A DNA stretch of 64,000 bases from Lotus japonicus (GCF_012489685.1 NC_080042.1:6636501-6700500); one strand, 5' to 3'. Positions 43,023-56,062 are shown, numbered from the stretch's first letter. Numbers and translations are program-made. The notes: generated by a model from the sequence alone, not told the origin.

Positions 43023-44314
43023 TTTAGTCCCTCGCCGGAGTAAAGGTGGGAATTGGTCCCCAGTTTTTGGCAAAATGATTGGCTTTGGTCCTTTCGACCG
43101 GTTGAGTCAACGGCGGAGCTCCGCCAGCTGATGTGGCCCGTGCCACGTCAATTAATGAGCCTCGCTGGATTTTTTTTCTTTTCTTTTTTCATTAAATTAA
43201 AATTAAATTAAGACACACTAATTAATAATTAAATTAGTTAACAAAATCATCTTCATTCATTGCATCTTCTGCATCATTATCAACATCATCTTCAACCCAT
43301 CATCATCATAAAAAAAACCCAACCCAGACTTGCAAAGAAAAACCAGATCTGGTCTACAACCCATCATTATGGTACGACACTGTCAAACCACCCCCAGAAA
43401 CATCTATGAGAACCTATAAATCAAAGCAATTGAACCAAAAAACAGAAATCCTAATTTTTTTGGTTAAGCTAATTAATAATAGAAATAAGGTCATAACAAC
43501 GGAACAAGAAATCATGGTAACAGGGATGAGAAAGCAAAGGCCCCAAAATTCCAAGAACTTCAACCCGCCTTGTCGCTACTCAATGCCTTAAAAGCTTGCA
43601 ACTCAGCAAATACTTTCTCAACCGCACACAGCCGAGTCCCTTTACAGCAAAACAGAGATCCCAAAGCAATCAAAGGAATTGAACCCAAAAACCACTGAAT
43701 GAAGAAGCCAGGAAACCCAGAAACTAGAAAAATATCCAAATTATGAAAAAGGACTTCTAAGATCAAATCTGAGATGTCATCAGAACCACCGACGATGGTT
43801 CTCGCGCTGATTGCTTCCTTCAACGACATGCTGTTTGGTTGGAGAGGAGAAGTGGCAGATCTGGGTGTTGAAGAGAAAATGGGTTTTGTGGGTGGGGAAG
43901 ATAAAATGGGTTTTATCAACATCACACTTTGCAAATCTGGTTTTTTTTTCTTTATGATGGAGGAGAAGATTTGGTCTGAAGATTTGGTGAGAAAAAAAAA
44001 ACATAGAGTTAGAGAAAATGCGTGAATGAAAGGATCTCTGCAGGTTTTTTTATTTTTATGAGGGATTTAAGTTTTATTTAAGGTTTTTTTAGAATTTTTA
44101 TTTAATGAAAAAAGAAAAAAAAATCCAGCGAGCTCATTAATTGACGTGGCATAGGCCACATCAGCCGGCGGAGCTCCGACGTTGACCCAACCGGCCGGAA
44201 GAACCAAAGCCAATCATTTTGCCAAAAACTGGGGAACAATCTCCACCTTTACTCCGGCGAGGGACTAAAGCCATAATTATGACAAAGGTTGGGGACCAAA
44301 AACTGGATTAAGCC
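43023..44314. mobile_element. Non-autonomous TIR element (MULE-like) carrying an ORF
   Basis: Long inverted repeats: left 43023-43170 (TTTAGTCCCTCGCCGGAG...) and right 44122-44269, about 148 bp, highly similar. The right end runs on another 45 bp to GGATTAAGCC; the left has lost this tip, so no target duplication can be read. The right terminus resembles the MULE end near 18457 (both GGCTTAA on the minus strand, both with TGACGTGG inside). The interior encodes a small hydrophobic protein on the minus strand. Confidence 0.75.
43560..43922 (-). CDS. Small hydrophobic (membrane) protein inside the TIR element
   Basis: About 120 aa from ATG 43922 (a second ATG at 43829 would give 89 aa starting MSLKEAISARTIVGG). 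The Ser/Pro-rich N-terminus is followed by an acidic helix (DDISDLILEVLFHNLDIF), a long hydrophobic stretch (SGFPGFFIQWFLGSIPLIALGSLFCC) and a basic/helical tail (CAVEKVFAELQAFKAL). One or two membrane segments are likely. No family recognised. The whole frame lies between the TIRs, so it is either a captured gene fragment or an accessory transposon gene. Confidence 0.5.
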   Translation of the reverse strand: MLIKPILSSPPTKPIFSSTPRSATSPLQPNSMSLKEAISARTIVGGSDDISDLILEVLFHNLDIFLVSGFPGFFIQWFLGSIPLIALGSLFCCKGTRLCAVEKVFAELQAFKALSSDKAG

Positions 44315-44871
44315 TATTTTCTGTGATGTGCATACCTTAAGTTTTCTTTGTAGCAGCCTTTTTCTGCACAAGGGGAAGAGCTTGTGTCATATTTTCAATG
44401 CATTCTCCCAGTGTCAGTCTTATCATTTGATAATAAACAATCCACCAAAGCTTGAATTCTATAGTACCATAAACAAGTAGCTCGAAAGCCACTAGTTCGA
44501 GTTGAAAGTTCTTCTCATAGTATATGATGGTTTCATCAAGACCCGGCTTAGGGCATATTAATTAAATAATATTATTAAATATTATTCTGTGAAGGGGTTT
44601 ATGCTATATGTGATATAATGTCTTTATAAGGTCAATTATTGGGTGGAGGAAATATTATGTCTTAAGAATGTCTAGGCGTCAATATACGCAACAATACGAG
44701 CGTTTTGACTGTAATATTGATAGGGTTCCGTTACAACGACTTTTTAGGTCAAAAATGCCCCGACAACGGCGATGAGTTGGCAATTCCTGACGACAGGGAA
44801 GATTTCGTGGGCGTGGGGCGTGTTTTGGAGGATATTCCATGGAGGAATATTCCACTACTCATTTGGGAGGG
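44315..44871. other. Unassigned sequence between TIR element and LINE remnant
   Basis: AT-rich, with a short GGATATTCCATGGAGGAATATTCC palindrome near 44830-44853. No gene or RNA seen. Confidence 0.35.
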
Positions 44872-46226
44872 TTTTTTTTTTCGAAAGCAAAAATTATTGA
44901 TATAAACGTGAGGAGATAAACATGATATACACCCTCCTCTTAGGGAGCAAAAAACATGAGGAGTCAACAAAGCCTCAAAAAAGCCCACACCGGACAAAAG
45001 AAGCCCTAAGACAAATAGCCCTAATGCCTCCAAAAAAACTGCCCACTAAAAACCATCCAGACAAACTACTACGCCTAAAAGAAAACCGGTGAAAGCCCAC
45101 AAAACCCATCCAACAATAACAAAGTAAACAGAAAAGAACCATCAAAAGCACCCTCAACCACCCTCTACAAAATCTACAGAAGCCTTCACGCCAAGATTTG
45201 AGCCGCAATATCACCTTCGACAATGGCATCTGGATAATCGAACGTCAAGCCAAGGCTCTGGCCCAACAGAACAACACTTCTCGCACAGGTCATAACGTTG
45301 TATGGATTTGACAACTCCTCCGATAGGACCATCAACTCCTTGTCGGTTGTCACCACGTCGCCGCTGTCTGAAGTCGCCGGAGTAAAGCACGACGTCGAAT
45401 GATCCTTCTTCACGCATCCCTTTGTGCTGGTCTTCTTAAACCTGCCTCCAGGCATGGGTAATTTCACAGCTTCTAAGGTTGGGGAAGGCTGGGAAGAAGG
45501 CAGAAATAGTCGTGACCCAAGCCCCTCACAGCAAGGAGACCTGTGACCATAGGCACCACTGTTCTCCACCGCTCCAAGGACGCCACTCACAGGACTCACA
45601 CCACGTTGGACGAACGCTGGCGAAGAAACCTCATCTGCAATAGCTACTGAAAAAGCACGAAAACCTGGATCAATTTCAGGGAAGAGGAAGGTTGGCGTAG
45701 AAACCTCTTTTGCAATAGCTACTGAAAAATCACGAAAACAAGGATCAATTTCAGGGAAGAGGAAGGCAACAGGGAAACGATCCCCTAGACAACACCCCCT
45801 ATCAATCCCGAAGCCCATCTCCTCTTCTACAAAGCACAACCCTTTATCTCTGAACGGAACAAGACCCCTTGAAGGTGTAGCATGAGCAGCAAGAGAAACA
45901 TAGGGTTTATGCTCTTCTTTGGGAAACCTTGCTGGAGCGACTGACAGCAGCATCCCTCCCACCCGAAGCCCATCGAGTGCATCGATTGTAGAATAGGCTT
46001 GCTTCCGGGAGAGAAAATGGACGAAGCCAAACCGTGGACCTTTCGAGCACTGGAACTGGCCGCCCCTTCCGATCTCTATCAACCTTATTTCTGTCTCTTC
46101 ACTGTCGTCATCCAAGGCCAAGATTGGACTGCCCCAGATCTCCTCTGACTCATCTGCTTCCACCTCGTCGACCTTCGCTTCTGATCCGCCTCCAATCGTC
46201 GTCGAACCACCTCCAGCCGCCACAGT
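44872..46226 (-). mobile_element. LINE remnant: ORF1 plus 3' UTR, ORF2 missing
   Basis: On the minus strand a truncated ORF1-like frame is followed by sequence ending AATAATTTTTGCTTTCG and an A-run (plus T-run 44872-44881), a typical plant LINE end. No endonuclease or RT lies between. It may be an internally deleted copy or a small non-autonomous LINE. Confidence 0.6.
45186..46223 (-). pseudogene. LINE ORF1-like protein with partial RRM, 5'-truncated
   Basis: 345-codon frame beginning at a GTG four codons after a TAA; no ATG precedes the first domain, so the start is missing. Acidic N-terminus, then the second half of an RRM (GPRFGFVHFLSRKQAYSTI, DALDGLRVGGMLLSVAPARF), as in legume LINE ORF1 proteins. 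A 27-residue segment starting FLFPEIDP is tandemly duplicated (near residues 150-205). The rest is Ser/Pro-rich. The reading frame is otherwise undamaged. Confidence 0.6.
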
Positions 46227-46256
46227 GGATGCTTAGGTTGAAGAAACCCTAGCAGA

Positions 46257-47340
46257 TTTGTTTTCTTTCTTGCTTTATTCTTTGATTAGAAGAGATTCTA
46301 GTCATTTTCATTATGTTTTGTGGTTGCAGTGAATACTGATCTTCCACATCCAGAAGAGAGTGATCATTTGATCTTGTAATCAAGGAAAAGTTTGTGAAAA
46401 TAATGTTTTTTCTTCAAAGTGTTCTTATGATGTTCTTCCATATTCACTCGAAGATTATTAGAAAGAGCCTTTGATCTTGAAAGCATTGGGACTATGCAAA
46501 AATTATGTTTTTCTTCGAATGTTCTTCAAATGTTCTTATGATTTTCAAACAAAACATTTTAGAAAAGAGGTTTTGATCTTATAAAAGAGAAATTTTTTGT
46601 TTTTCAAGGTTTTTTGAAGAGGATTTCGAAATTCCAAGGGGTATGGGTATATTATCGCTTATATAGTAATGTTACGTTGTCCGTGTGAATAGAGAGTTTG
46701 GAGTGTAACCATTCCCGCCATATCCAAAGTCATCGAGACCCCATCGATTTGAATCCAGGTAAGGGCAGTTCGGCTATGACCTAGAAATCTTGATTGTGAT
46801 TGATATGTATGATTGTGAAATGTTATGGACATATACATGATAGAAGAACATGCTAGTAAGGGCACTTTGGCCTCGGCCTAGATATCTGTTTGTGATTTTG
46901 TATGCCCTGCTATGGAATGTTAGAATGAACATGAGAGTAGGTTTATAAATAATTGTATATGCTAGATATGATATATGATTATTGATAAAATAAATTCTAG
47001 TTGTTATTATGAACAAGCCTTATGTGATTAGGATGCTAGCCTGTATTTATTATATGCTTGCAAGTTATGTTTATATAATGTCATGAAGTTCATGGGATGA
47101 ACATGAAAGGCTTGGGGCTCAGAGGTGATAACTGTCTTGCATGGAATGAGTGTATGACCAAGTGACATGGACTATGCTTGGTGGCCATGACTGGTGACTT
47201 GGATAGGGCTAGTTTGTGGCAATCTTTAGGGGATGGACCTGAATGAGGACAAATGTGAAACAACATTGCGTTAGCATGAGCGGCTAACCTCGACCGTGGA
47301 GCTGTGGGACAACGTTCATTGGCTGATGTTCAATCTGTGT
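46257..47340. other. Non-coding, retrotransposon-like AT-rich sequence
   Basis: Contains imperfect direct repeats (TAAGGGCA..T..GGC....CCTAGA near 46758 and 46857; TTCTTCAAA..GTTCTTATGAT near 46418 and 46515). Composition resembles LTR or UTR sequence of gypsy elements, but no boundaries or coding motifs were found. Confidence 0.4.
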
Positions 47341-47613
47341 TCGCTCTCTCTCAACAGTGTTTCATTTCCATGGCTCACGCTCGCGGCCTTCCTACTCTCC
47401 ACGTGCGGCGGCGACGACTCAAGTAATTTGTTCCACTCCACCCAATTTGTCTTTGTCTTTCTTCTACTCTGACTTTGTGTTCTTCATTCACTGTCACACT
47501 CACATTGGCTCTTCACGCAAAAAATCTGACACCAAACAGATAGCATAAGTTTTGTCGACGGTGGAAGAAGCAAAAAGCATCGTTGATTTTGTGGTCTGTT
47601 GCTGTGTTTAAAG

Positions 47614-47694
47614 ATGTCCGCCAGAGTTACCAACAACGAGGAAGACAAGCCCATGGATTAGGGTGCACACGTTAACCTCAAGGTCAAGGGCCAG
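47614..47694 (+). pseudogene. SUMO-like first exon, captured fragment
   Basis: ATG at 47614 begins MSARVTNNEEDKPMD, then an in-frame TAG (47659-47661), then GAHVNLKVKGQ and a GT donor at 47695. This is the N-terminus of plant SUMO (SUMO1/2-type), in which GAHINLKVKGQ precedes the ubiquitin fold and the usual residue at the TAG is Gln or similar. No later SUMO exon lies before the LTR at 47959. The UTR-like sequence 47350-47613 may have come with it. The next in-line coding sequence belongs to another protein (acidic exon, PMD), so it is a chimera or relic. Confidence 0.75.
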
Positions 47695-47763
47695 GTTTGT
47701 TTCACTTAATTTATAGAGTTATCTCGAAACCTAAAAGTCTTGAAGAATCACTACATCTCATGC

Positions 47764-47958
47764 AGTGAGCCTGAACCTGAAGATGTCTCTCCCATTGTAA
47801 ATAAGCCTTAGGAAGATGATGATATGCGTGATGCCAGAGTTGATGAGGAGCATGAGGAGCATGATTTTGAGGAGGAGGAGGACTCTGAGTAGGAGGAGGA
47901 GGATCAACAGGGTGGGCATGATCAGGATGAGGATGTTTAGGTGGAGGAGGAGGAGGAG
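47764..47958 (+). pseudogene. Acidic exon upstream of the PMD, broken
   Basis: After a possible AG acceptor (CATGCAG, 47758-47764) the frame reads EPEPEDVSPIVNKP, stop, then Asp/Glu-rich sequence (EEHDFEEEEDSE, stop, EEEDQQGGHDQDEDV, stop, VEEEEE). The acidic run continues in phase at 57516 across the LTR insertion. At least three nonsense codons. Such acidic stretches often precede the PMD in transposon-derived PMD proteins. Confidence 0.55.
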
Positions 47959-50474
47959 TGTGAGACCCTAAATTTTAAATATAGAATTAAATAAATAAGT
48001 TCTTATTCACGATTAGGTTCGATGTATCGTGGAGGAAACCTGAACGAGTGTTAAATGATTTGAATGACTTAATGAAGGAGAAAGTTCAGGAAATGACTAA
48101 GAGTAGTACTATAGTCGCTATAAGTCATAGCACGAGCCTTATTTACTTCCGCCTTAGAGCGAAAGCGTTAGTAAAAGGCTAATCTGCTCTTAAAGCACTG
48201 TAGAAGTGAAATTCAAAATCTTCTGAGGTATATAATAATTGCTCTTATTCCTTTCCATGACTAGTGTTTCGACACGAAACCCTGGACTATACACACGATC
48301 GATTTCATTACTCGGAAGTTTGCCGAAACTAAGATTCTGCCGACTCAAGAACCTTAAAATGAACATTCGATAATGACTTTTTCTATTCGGAGCTTCAAAC
48401 GAAGTTTCCATATGCATTGACTTATTTCCTTCGATGTTTCCAATCTTTTTTCAGATGAAAGTTTCCTCATCCGACGTCAACTGCAAAAAGTAGTTTTTCG
48501 TGTTAAATCGATTTATACCATTATTGAATCGATTACTTTAATTCCAAGAAACTTGTTTTGAGTTCTGGAATTCTGTCGCCAGATTCTTACTTATAATTCA
48601 CAGAGGAATGTACAGGAAAAATTAGAATCGCGAATTTTTCATTTTCCCGCGTTTTCCATTTCCTACAAATAGCATGAAAAATCAAAATCTTCATCACCAT
48701 TGCACCTTGAACCCGCGAGCTTGAAGGACGAAGGGGGAGAAGAGAATTTTGTCGTTTCTTGACCGATCGTTGCGCTGTCAGTTGCTATACGTAGGCATCG
48801 AGGTATGGATACTACTTCTAACCTCTGATCGTCAATTCTGTTGCTTTTCTACATGCCTTTCTGTGCTCAAAAATTTTGACTTTTTGTAAAACTTTCCAAA
48901 TAACTCGATTCTTCTTTCTAAACTTCATCCCTACCATTTATACATCACAAATACTCCGCCGATTCTAGCCGGATCGTCGTAGGAATTCAAAACTGTCAAA
49001 ATACCCATTTTTATGTTGAGCTTTCCCTTTTTGGATAAAAAACTCTCGGCTGAGTTCAGCGTCAGTATTATTAGTTGTCATAAACATTGTTAGTAACAAC
49101 CTCATCCAATTCATTTTTCAAAATTCCGACTTTGAATTTATGACCTAAAAACCTCTACCAAATTACCTTATTTCATTTTTCGACCCAATAATTTTTCCGA
49201 GATTTGTTTTACCCTAAGATTGCCTAGGAATTAAATTAGATCGAAGGAAAAGTTCAGGAAACCCTGTTTCTAGTACTGGCCGAAACTTGTTGAGAATAGG
49301 ATTGTGAGGAAACTCAAATCCGGGCAATGTTGGCCCTTAGATAACTGTAGCCCTTCGAGTCACCAAAATTTTGGCTTTAGTTTCGTGTCATTCCGAGTTC
49401 TGTAGCTCGAATTACGCGTGTTTTAGTGAGCAAAGGTCCTGCAGCCGGGAGTTCCGAGGGTTGTTTTTGATCATGTAGTAAAAGTATTAGAATTTTTTGG
49501 GTTGGTTTCATGTGTCTAAGAACTTCGCCAAGAGGTTACACAGTTTGACGTTCGTTGAACAAAATGTTTTGTACAAATCTGAATCGAGTCAAAGCTCACC
49601 CATTCGGGGAAACTCTTCCATTCGTGCCTAAATGTCGTACTCTGAAGCTTTTAAAGCTTTGTCTGACGTTAGTTTACACTGTTTAGATTGAATTGACTTG
49701 TTTTGACTGAATGTTGTTATGTTTGCTCAAAGGTTCGGGTTTAGTAACCTTGGGAGCAATCAAGGAAGCGAGTGAAGGAACCCCACTGTGTGAAGCTGGA
49801 AAACTTAGAGGTGAGGGAAACTTACCTTGCTAGATAACGACTTAGGCGTTGATAACTTCGACTTCGACTTCGACTTTGGCCGTTGTTAATCAATAGAGAC
49901 GTGTGTCTCCTTTTTCTGGGGCTTCGACCGACATATGTGTTGTTTCTTGATTATTGTTATGATTTTTGATGATTGATTCACATGCTACGTGCTAAGTGGT
50001 TAATCATAGGATGTGTTGATTATAGCTATGATTGTTGTTATGTTTGAATATTGAACTGAGCTATATGTCATTATTTCTGCTGAGTTATGATGTTTTGCAT
50101 ATGCTCTATTGAATTGTACTGATTTGAGATAACACATGATTATGTAATTTCAGAGTGTGGGAAAACGTGATGTTATGCCATGCTTATGACGAGGTTTGGG
50201 AAATGTTAGCCAGACTCTGACCTGAGGTCTAAGCCAGAACCATTTTAGGATCGAGATCTTCCCGTGGAATTACTTGGGTTTATTGGGATCTTTTGACTTA
50301 TAGAGTTTTGGAACAAAAGAGAAACAAACTTGACTTCATAAATGAAATTCATAATGCATTAACCAAAGATAGAACACCTTCAAATAGTAATAACAATTTC
50401 TTAGAAAGGCTTAGGATCTGAAATGAGTTTGGAAAACGGGAAGTGTCGGTGATCCTAGTGTTGTAACTGGGGCA

Positions 50475-50740
50475 GTCACTGAGTGCGGATGACACTCCTT
50501 GCTCCTTGAGCATTTGGTTCGGTCATCAAGAAGATGAGCCGTTGTGACGATAAGTCACTGAATGTGAGCAACATTCTCTCAAATCGTTGAGCAGTTGTTT
50601 GGCCACCGAGATGGTGAGTCAGGGTAACTTGAAAGGTCACTGAGTGTGAGATGCATTCTTTTGCTCGTTGAGCAGTTTGGTTGGCCATCGAGACGGTGAG
50701 CCAAAGTGACTAGGAAAGTTACCAAGTGCGACTAGCACCT
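50475..50740. repeat. Three tandem repeats (about 85 bp) in the solo LTR
   Basis: Units with GTCACTGAGTG...GCTC.TTGAGCA...TGG..ATCGAGA.GGTGAGCC. Same position and same GCTCGTTGAGCAG motif as the 79-bp repeats at 4090-4330, but strongly diverged. Confidence 0.75.
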
Positions 50741-50826
50741 TTTTGTTTATCTTAGGGTATTGTAGAGACAATGTACTCTAGCTAGTCATGCGTGCCTTGG
50801 GGAGGACGATTCGTTGTTTGGCTAAC

Positions 50827-52098
50827 TGATGACCAGGATTTAGTCTTGTTTTTAGGGTCATTTCGTTGTTATTTTTGAGTCTTTTTCTTGTGTCTCATAT
50901 GTGTTTCATGCATTCTCATGCATTTTTATCATTATTTGTGTTTTTGCTTCATTTTGGTAATTTCATAGTTATATAAGGATTTTTGTTGCATTTTAGGTAA
51001 GTTTAGGAGTCTTAGGAAAATTCCACTTGTTTTGGGGCCTTTGTGCTAATAACCCTTTGAGTTTCTTGATATTTTTCCTTGAGATTTGACGAGAATAAGC
51101 AGGTGAAAACTAAAGAAAATTGAAGGTCAAGAGGCTTGAAGTCATGAAGAAGGCATTAAAGTGGAGTTAAAATGAAGTTCAAGGGTTTTGGAACGTACAA
51201 AGGGCGCTCAGGCGCCCCTGATTGGCGCCTGAGCGCCATTGTGATAGAAGGTTGGGCTGCCAGCATCTAATGTTGGCGGTTGAGCGCCCTGTAGGCAGAA
51301 AACTCGCCCCTTTTGCCTATAAATAGGTTTTTAGTTGTTTTCTTTTGTACCTTGCCACATTAGTTCCGATTCATTCCATTTTTACATAAGTTCAGAGGTA
51401 GAGGTGCATCTAGGTAATTGAGAGAAGGCTTCCAAGCTTGTAATTCAGGTTCTTAGCCAAGCATGGCTATTAATCTCTCTTCTAATGCTTTGGTTTTCTT
51501 GTAAGACTTTTCATCTTTAAGTTATAATCTTAAATTCTTTCCCACATGTTCTTCTTCTTTCCTTGATTCCCATTTTCTGAATTTTCAATCTAAGCTTGTA
51601 TGCATGCTTGCTTTATGCTTTTCTATAATCAGAACGGAAGTTTGTTATAGATTAGGGAACCGATTTGGGATTGCCCCTTCTATCTTGGCTACTAGGAATA
51701 GAGGAAGGGTTGGGGTTTGTTGTCCTGAACTTTATAATCTTTATGCTTCAAACAAATGTCTAAGTACACAAGGAATTGGACTTATCTTTTGGTTTGAAAG
51801 AATTATCTATGCGAGGCATCGATTTGTAGTTTCTTAGGCTATAGCATCAAGGAGAAATTCATGAGTTCATGTGCTTAGAATGATGTGCTTGAATTGACTA
51901 GTTGAACAAGAACCCAAAACATGTTATTTTCTTAATTGTCTTTTTATTTTCCTTTTTCCTTATTACTACTTCGACATATCTCTTTTTCAATAAAACAAAC
52001 CTTCATACTCAAGGCTTGAACCGAATTCATTCACTCACAATCCCTGTGGTTCGATATTTAAAACTGGGTGCATTCGTACACTTGCAGATTTCCCAACA
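50827..52098 (+). mobile_element. Solo LTR, TGATGACC...CCAACA family, plus orientation
   Basis: Starts TGATGACCAGGA and ends TTTCCCAACA, flanked by CTAAC on both sides (50822-50826, 52099-52103). Inverted relative of 40450-41865, with TATAAATAG at 51318-51326. Inserted inside the solo LTR 47959-57515. Confidence 0.92.
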
Positions 52099-52180
52099 CT
52101 AACCATATTGCATTCATGCATACATTTGTTGGGGAGTGTGCGGCTTTCCGATGGACGATCTCAGATCGGACTTCATCCGA

Positions 52181-52325
52181 GCGAGATGCTTCAGTGAAGC
52201 GAGATGCTTCACAGGAGCGAGCTTCTTCACTAGAGCGAGCTGCTTCATAAAAGCGAGATGCTTTACAGAAGCGAGTTGCTTCATAAGAGCGTGATGCTTT
52301 AGCGGAGCGAGATGCTTTGCTTGTC
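52181..52325. repeat. 21-bp tandem repeats GCGAGATGCTTCAnnnGA
   Basis: About seven imperfect units of GAGCGAGATGCTTCAC within the solo LTR, just after the nested insertion. Confidence 0.85.
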
Positions 52326-52414
52326 CCATCCATCGAGATGGTGACATTTATCCGTATCATATTTTGTGCATGTCATTGCATTGGCACGCCATGTACCTAA
52401 CTATATTTGATGAT

Positions 52415-52560
52415 GTGATGATGATATATTTGTTAGTTGTGAAATGTTGATATATTTGTTAGTTGTGAAATGATGATATATTTTGTTAGTTGTGAAATGA
52501 TGATATATTTGTTAGTTGTGAAATGATGATATATTTGTTTGTTGTGAAATGATGATATGC
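52415..52560. repeat. 26-27-bp tandem repeats (GATGATATATTTGTTAGTTG)
   Basis: Five near-perfect units of GATGATATATTTGTTAGTTG plus TGAAAT. Confidence 0.88.
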
Positions 52561-52833
52561 TATGTATATACACTAGGATAGGCCAAGACGGACCTATTTA
52601 CGTAAATACCCCCTATTAATAACATGTTGCTTGTATTATCTATTATATTTTGTGAGTTGACCCTCGCGCCTTGCCTTTGTGTGTATGTTTGTGTTTGGGC
52701 GATCGTACCCCTGCTGTCAGACGTCCAACAGCTGAGTCGAGATGATTCGTCGCTCGGGGAGGATCTGGAGCGTAATGACTACTACTGAACCTTTCAACGA
52801 GGACCCGGACTTCATGCGTGATCAGTTGAGGGT

Positions 52834-54725
52834 TGATGAAAGGATATTTAATAAAAGAGGTTTTCCTCCACTAACTACTATCAAATCCCTTTCAAGACTC
52901 AATCGTAGTATAGTATCGGGTTTTTTCGTTCCACAGGGATTGTGTTGCTACGTATTAATCTCACTAGCTAGACATTGTTTGAACAATTTAACCATGATAT
53001 GTGTTTTATTTAGATTTAAATAAAGGAAAACGTTGAATAAAGTGATAAAAGAAATTTACGGAGGCAAACAAAGAAGAAAATGTATTTGGAAAATGAGTTC
53101 ACTTGATTTACAACTTATTCTCAACCAATATACTCTTATCAGATGAAATTAACATTTAAGATGCCGATAAGAGCTATTCACCCACTAATTTCTTAGCTAA
53201 GCGAATCTACCCATTAAGAACCTAGCCTTAATCTCTTAAGCCCTAGTAATCATAAAAGGAGAATTATCCACATACCTACTCGATAAGACATTCCCAAGCT
53301 CTGTTCCTAACCCAAGAAGTTCATGTCCTAGTGGATAGAATCTCTGACTGTCACTCAAGAAATCCTAATAGTTCCTACTAGATAATCCTATCCTAGAGAG
53401 GTGAGTATCCCGAGTTGTCACATGGTATAGATCTATTTTCCAACTCATGATATTCGTACCGAAGAGTTAATGTCTCCTATTGTCACCTAGAAAACCTCAA
53501 CCCTACCTAAGACATGTCTTTCTTAAGATGACTGATGCAAGAGTGGTTTCTCTCATTAACTAAACTCACACCGACTTTTCAATTGTCATGCAAATCCTAA
53601 AAATCATCATATTGGCAAAAGATACATGAACGCGCAAAGAGAATTATTAAACCGAAGACAAAGGTGTTTTTCCCCTTTCTATGAATTAAGCTACATTAAC
53701 TCATATCAATTTCTCAATCTATTTATGAATTAATATAAACTCTTTAAATTACCAATTAACCAATTGAAGCATTAAACATAGAGAGAAACACCAAATAATG
53801 AAAAACCATACTTATAATTGCATAAAGATGTTTTGACTAAGAGTAAAATCAAACTAACATCATTCCAAATACCAAAAGAGAGTCAAAACACAGAAATAGG
53901 TAAAGAGAAAAGCAAAACCCAAAATAGAACGGAGTCATGGATGTCCGGAGGAGTTGTCACCTCCTCCATGGCCCTAACACCGGCCCTCATGGGCCTATCC
54001 TCCCTCTCCACCAAGAAATTGCCTCCAAAAACCTCTCAAGTGTTTATTAGGTTTAGAAGAAGAGAAAAGATGAAAAAGATCCCCAAAAATAGGTCAAAAA
54101 CGGAATTTATAGTGAATTTCCGTAATCTGGTACGTTTTGTCATTTCTGGTGCAGAAATTGATCAGCCGTAGTCGCGCGCGCGCACCGTCCACCGTAAGAC
54201 GGTGCACGCTCACAAATCTGGAATGTTGGTTGCATATCCGGCGAATCTGCGTGTCTGGTGCATGATAAAGGGTGTACTGTGTCGCACCGTAATGTGGCCT
54301 CAAGTATCCTGTGCTTTATCATCCTAGTTCCGACACGTGGCGCGATCTCAGAGAAGATGCACGGTAAGTTCGTGAACCTGCGCCACACAGGATTCCAGCC
54401 TCTTGAATTCTTTAAAATTTCCGTTTTTCTAATGATTTCTTATTTTTTTCTCCAAATTTTCTCCTAAAATAAAGCAAATAAAAATAAATGAGATAAAAAT
54501 AAGATAACACCTTAAAATAAACTTATTTATACCTAAATTAAAGTAAATAAATCATAATAATATCTAGAAAATAATATAAAATGTAGAAAAATACTAAAAC
54601 CAAATAAAAATATTAAAATGCATGAAATAAGCCTAAAGTGTCCTAAAATGACTAAAATATCTTCAATAATATAGTAAAATGCATGCAAATGAACTAGAAA
54701 AATAGCCTTAAATCCCGGGTCATCA
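52834..54725 (-). repeat. 3' LTR (left, full length) of the coding-free element
   Basis: 1892 bp. Includes a segment (about 53180-54105) missing from the partner LTR. Confidence 0.9.
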
Positions 54726-56062
54726 TACCCCTATACTCAACGGCAGCTTGGCCTCAAGCGCAAACGTAAGGTTGCTTGTCCTCAAGCTCAAGAAAAGAAT
54801 TCAAAGTAAGATGCTAGTAACATATTTTCACAAAAGATACTTGGGATGAGTTCCTCAAAATAGTTCATGCAGATAATCAAGCTTTAAAAACTGAGTAACC
54901 TTTAGTAAGTGCAAACAAGAATTATAGAAAATACCAAGATGTGGAGTTTCACATTTTATTCCTAATTCCCCAATCTCATATAATCCACTAATGATGACCA
55001 ACAGTCTTATTTTATTATGAGCACACACATGTTCTTTCCTTTTCAATTTAGCTTTTTTCCCAACCCTTCACAGTTATTACCAACTCAGGGCGAAATTCTT
55101 TTCTTTTATTTAACAAGGTCAGAATATGATTGGGGGTATGCTCAGTGGTGCAAATACTTTCCATTCCCTTACTCACATCCTTTCCCTATTTTTTCATTTT
55201 TAGCACTTTAGCTTTACTCTCACATGTGTGCCCCTTTTTTAACCTCACAGCCAAAAAGAGTGTAGACTCAATATTAAGATTAAAAGGAAATCTACATATT
55301 TTATGCATTATCCCCACTAACCTGGAATCTTAATAACCTTACTGCACTTTCCCAAAACTCACTCAAGTCTCTATCACCTCACTCTCCACATGTTCCACAA
55401 GTTTCACTCACACTAATGCATCAAACACTTTTTATTATAACAACTAGCATCAAACCCAGAACAGATATTAAAAACAACAACAAGCATTATTCAAGCATAA
55501 AAAGTGTGAATACCAAGAATCCAAGGCATGTGCATACTAGTGTGTGCAATCGAAATAACTAAATGCTAAATGCATGATCATGAAATTAAATGAGAGATGA
55601 GTGGTTTAGTAAAACTCCATGTACTCAGATTAGGTGCAAACTTGAAAGCACCAGGACATGGTCAGTTGGGCCCTCTAACTCTGATTAATTCCTGTAAAAT
55701 CACGTAGTCCTTGCAAAAACGAGCACACAAATTAAAACACCACAACATAACTCAAATAATTTAATGACACTCTATGACTCAAAATCCTATGCATCAAATC
55801 ATAAATTCATGACTAATGAACTTAATTCTCATTAAATCCACTAGCTGATTCATCCTAAGTCAGGTTCATAGAATTCTAAACCTCATATCATGTTATAGTT
55901 GATCAGGCCACAACAAGCATTTAGCACAAGAACAAATCAATTGAATTGACATATAAGAAACATAACAGAAAAAAAAATGGATACTATAATAATGCTCTAA
56001 ACAACACCCGGCTAGGTTAACTAATAGAAGCAGAAGCACAATCCCCGGCAACGACGCCAATT

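Noticed and set aside
53818..54171. 117-codon frame in the coding-free LTR element
   Set aside because: Lies within an LTR segment deleted from the partner LTR, with low-complexity composition and no recognised domain.
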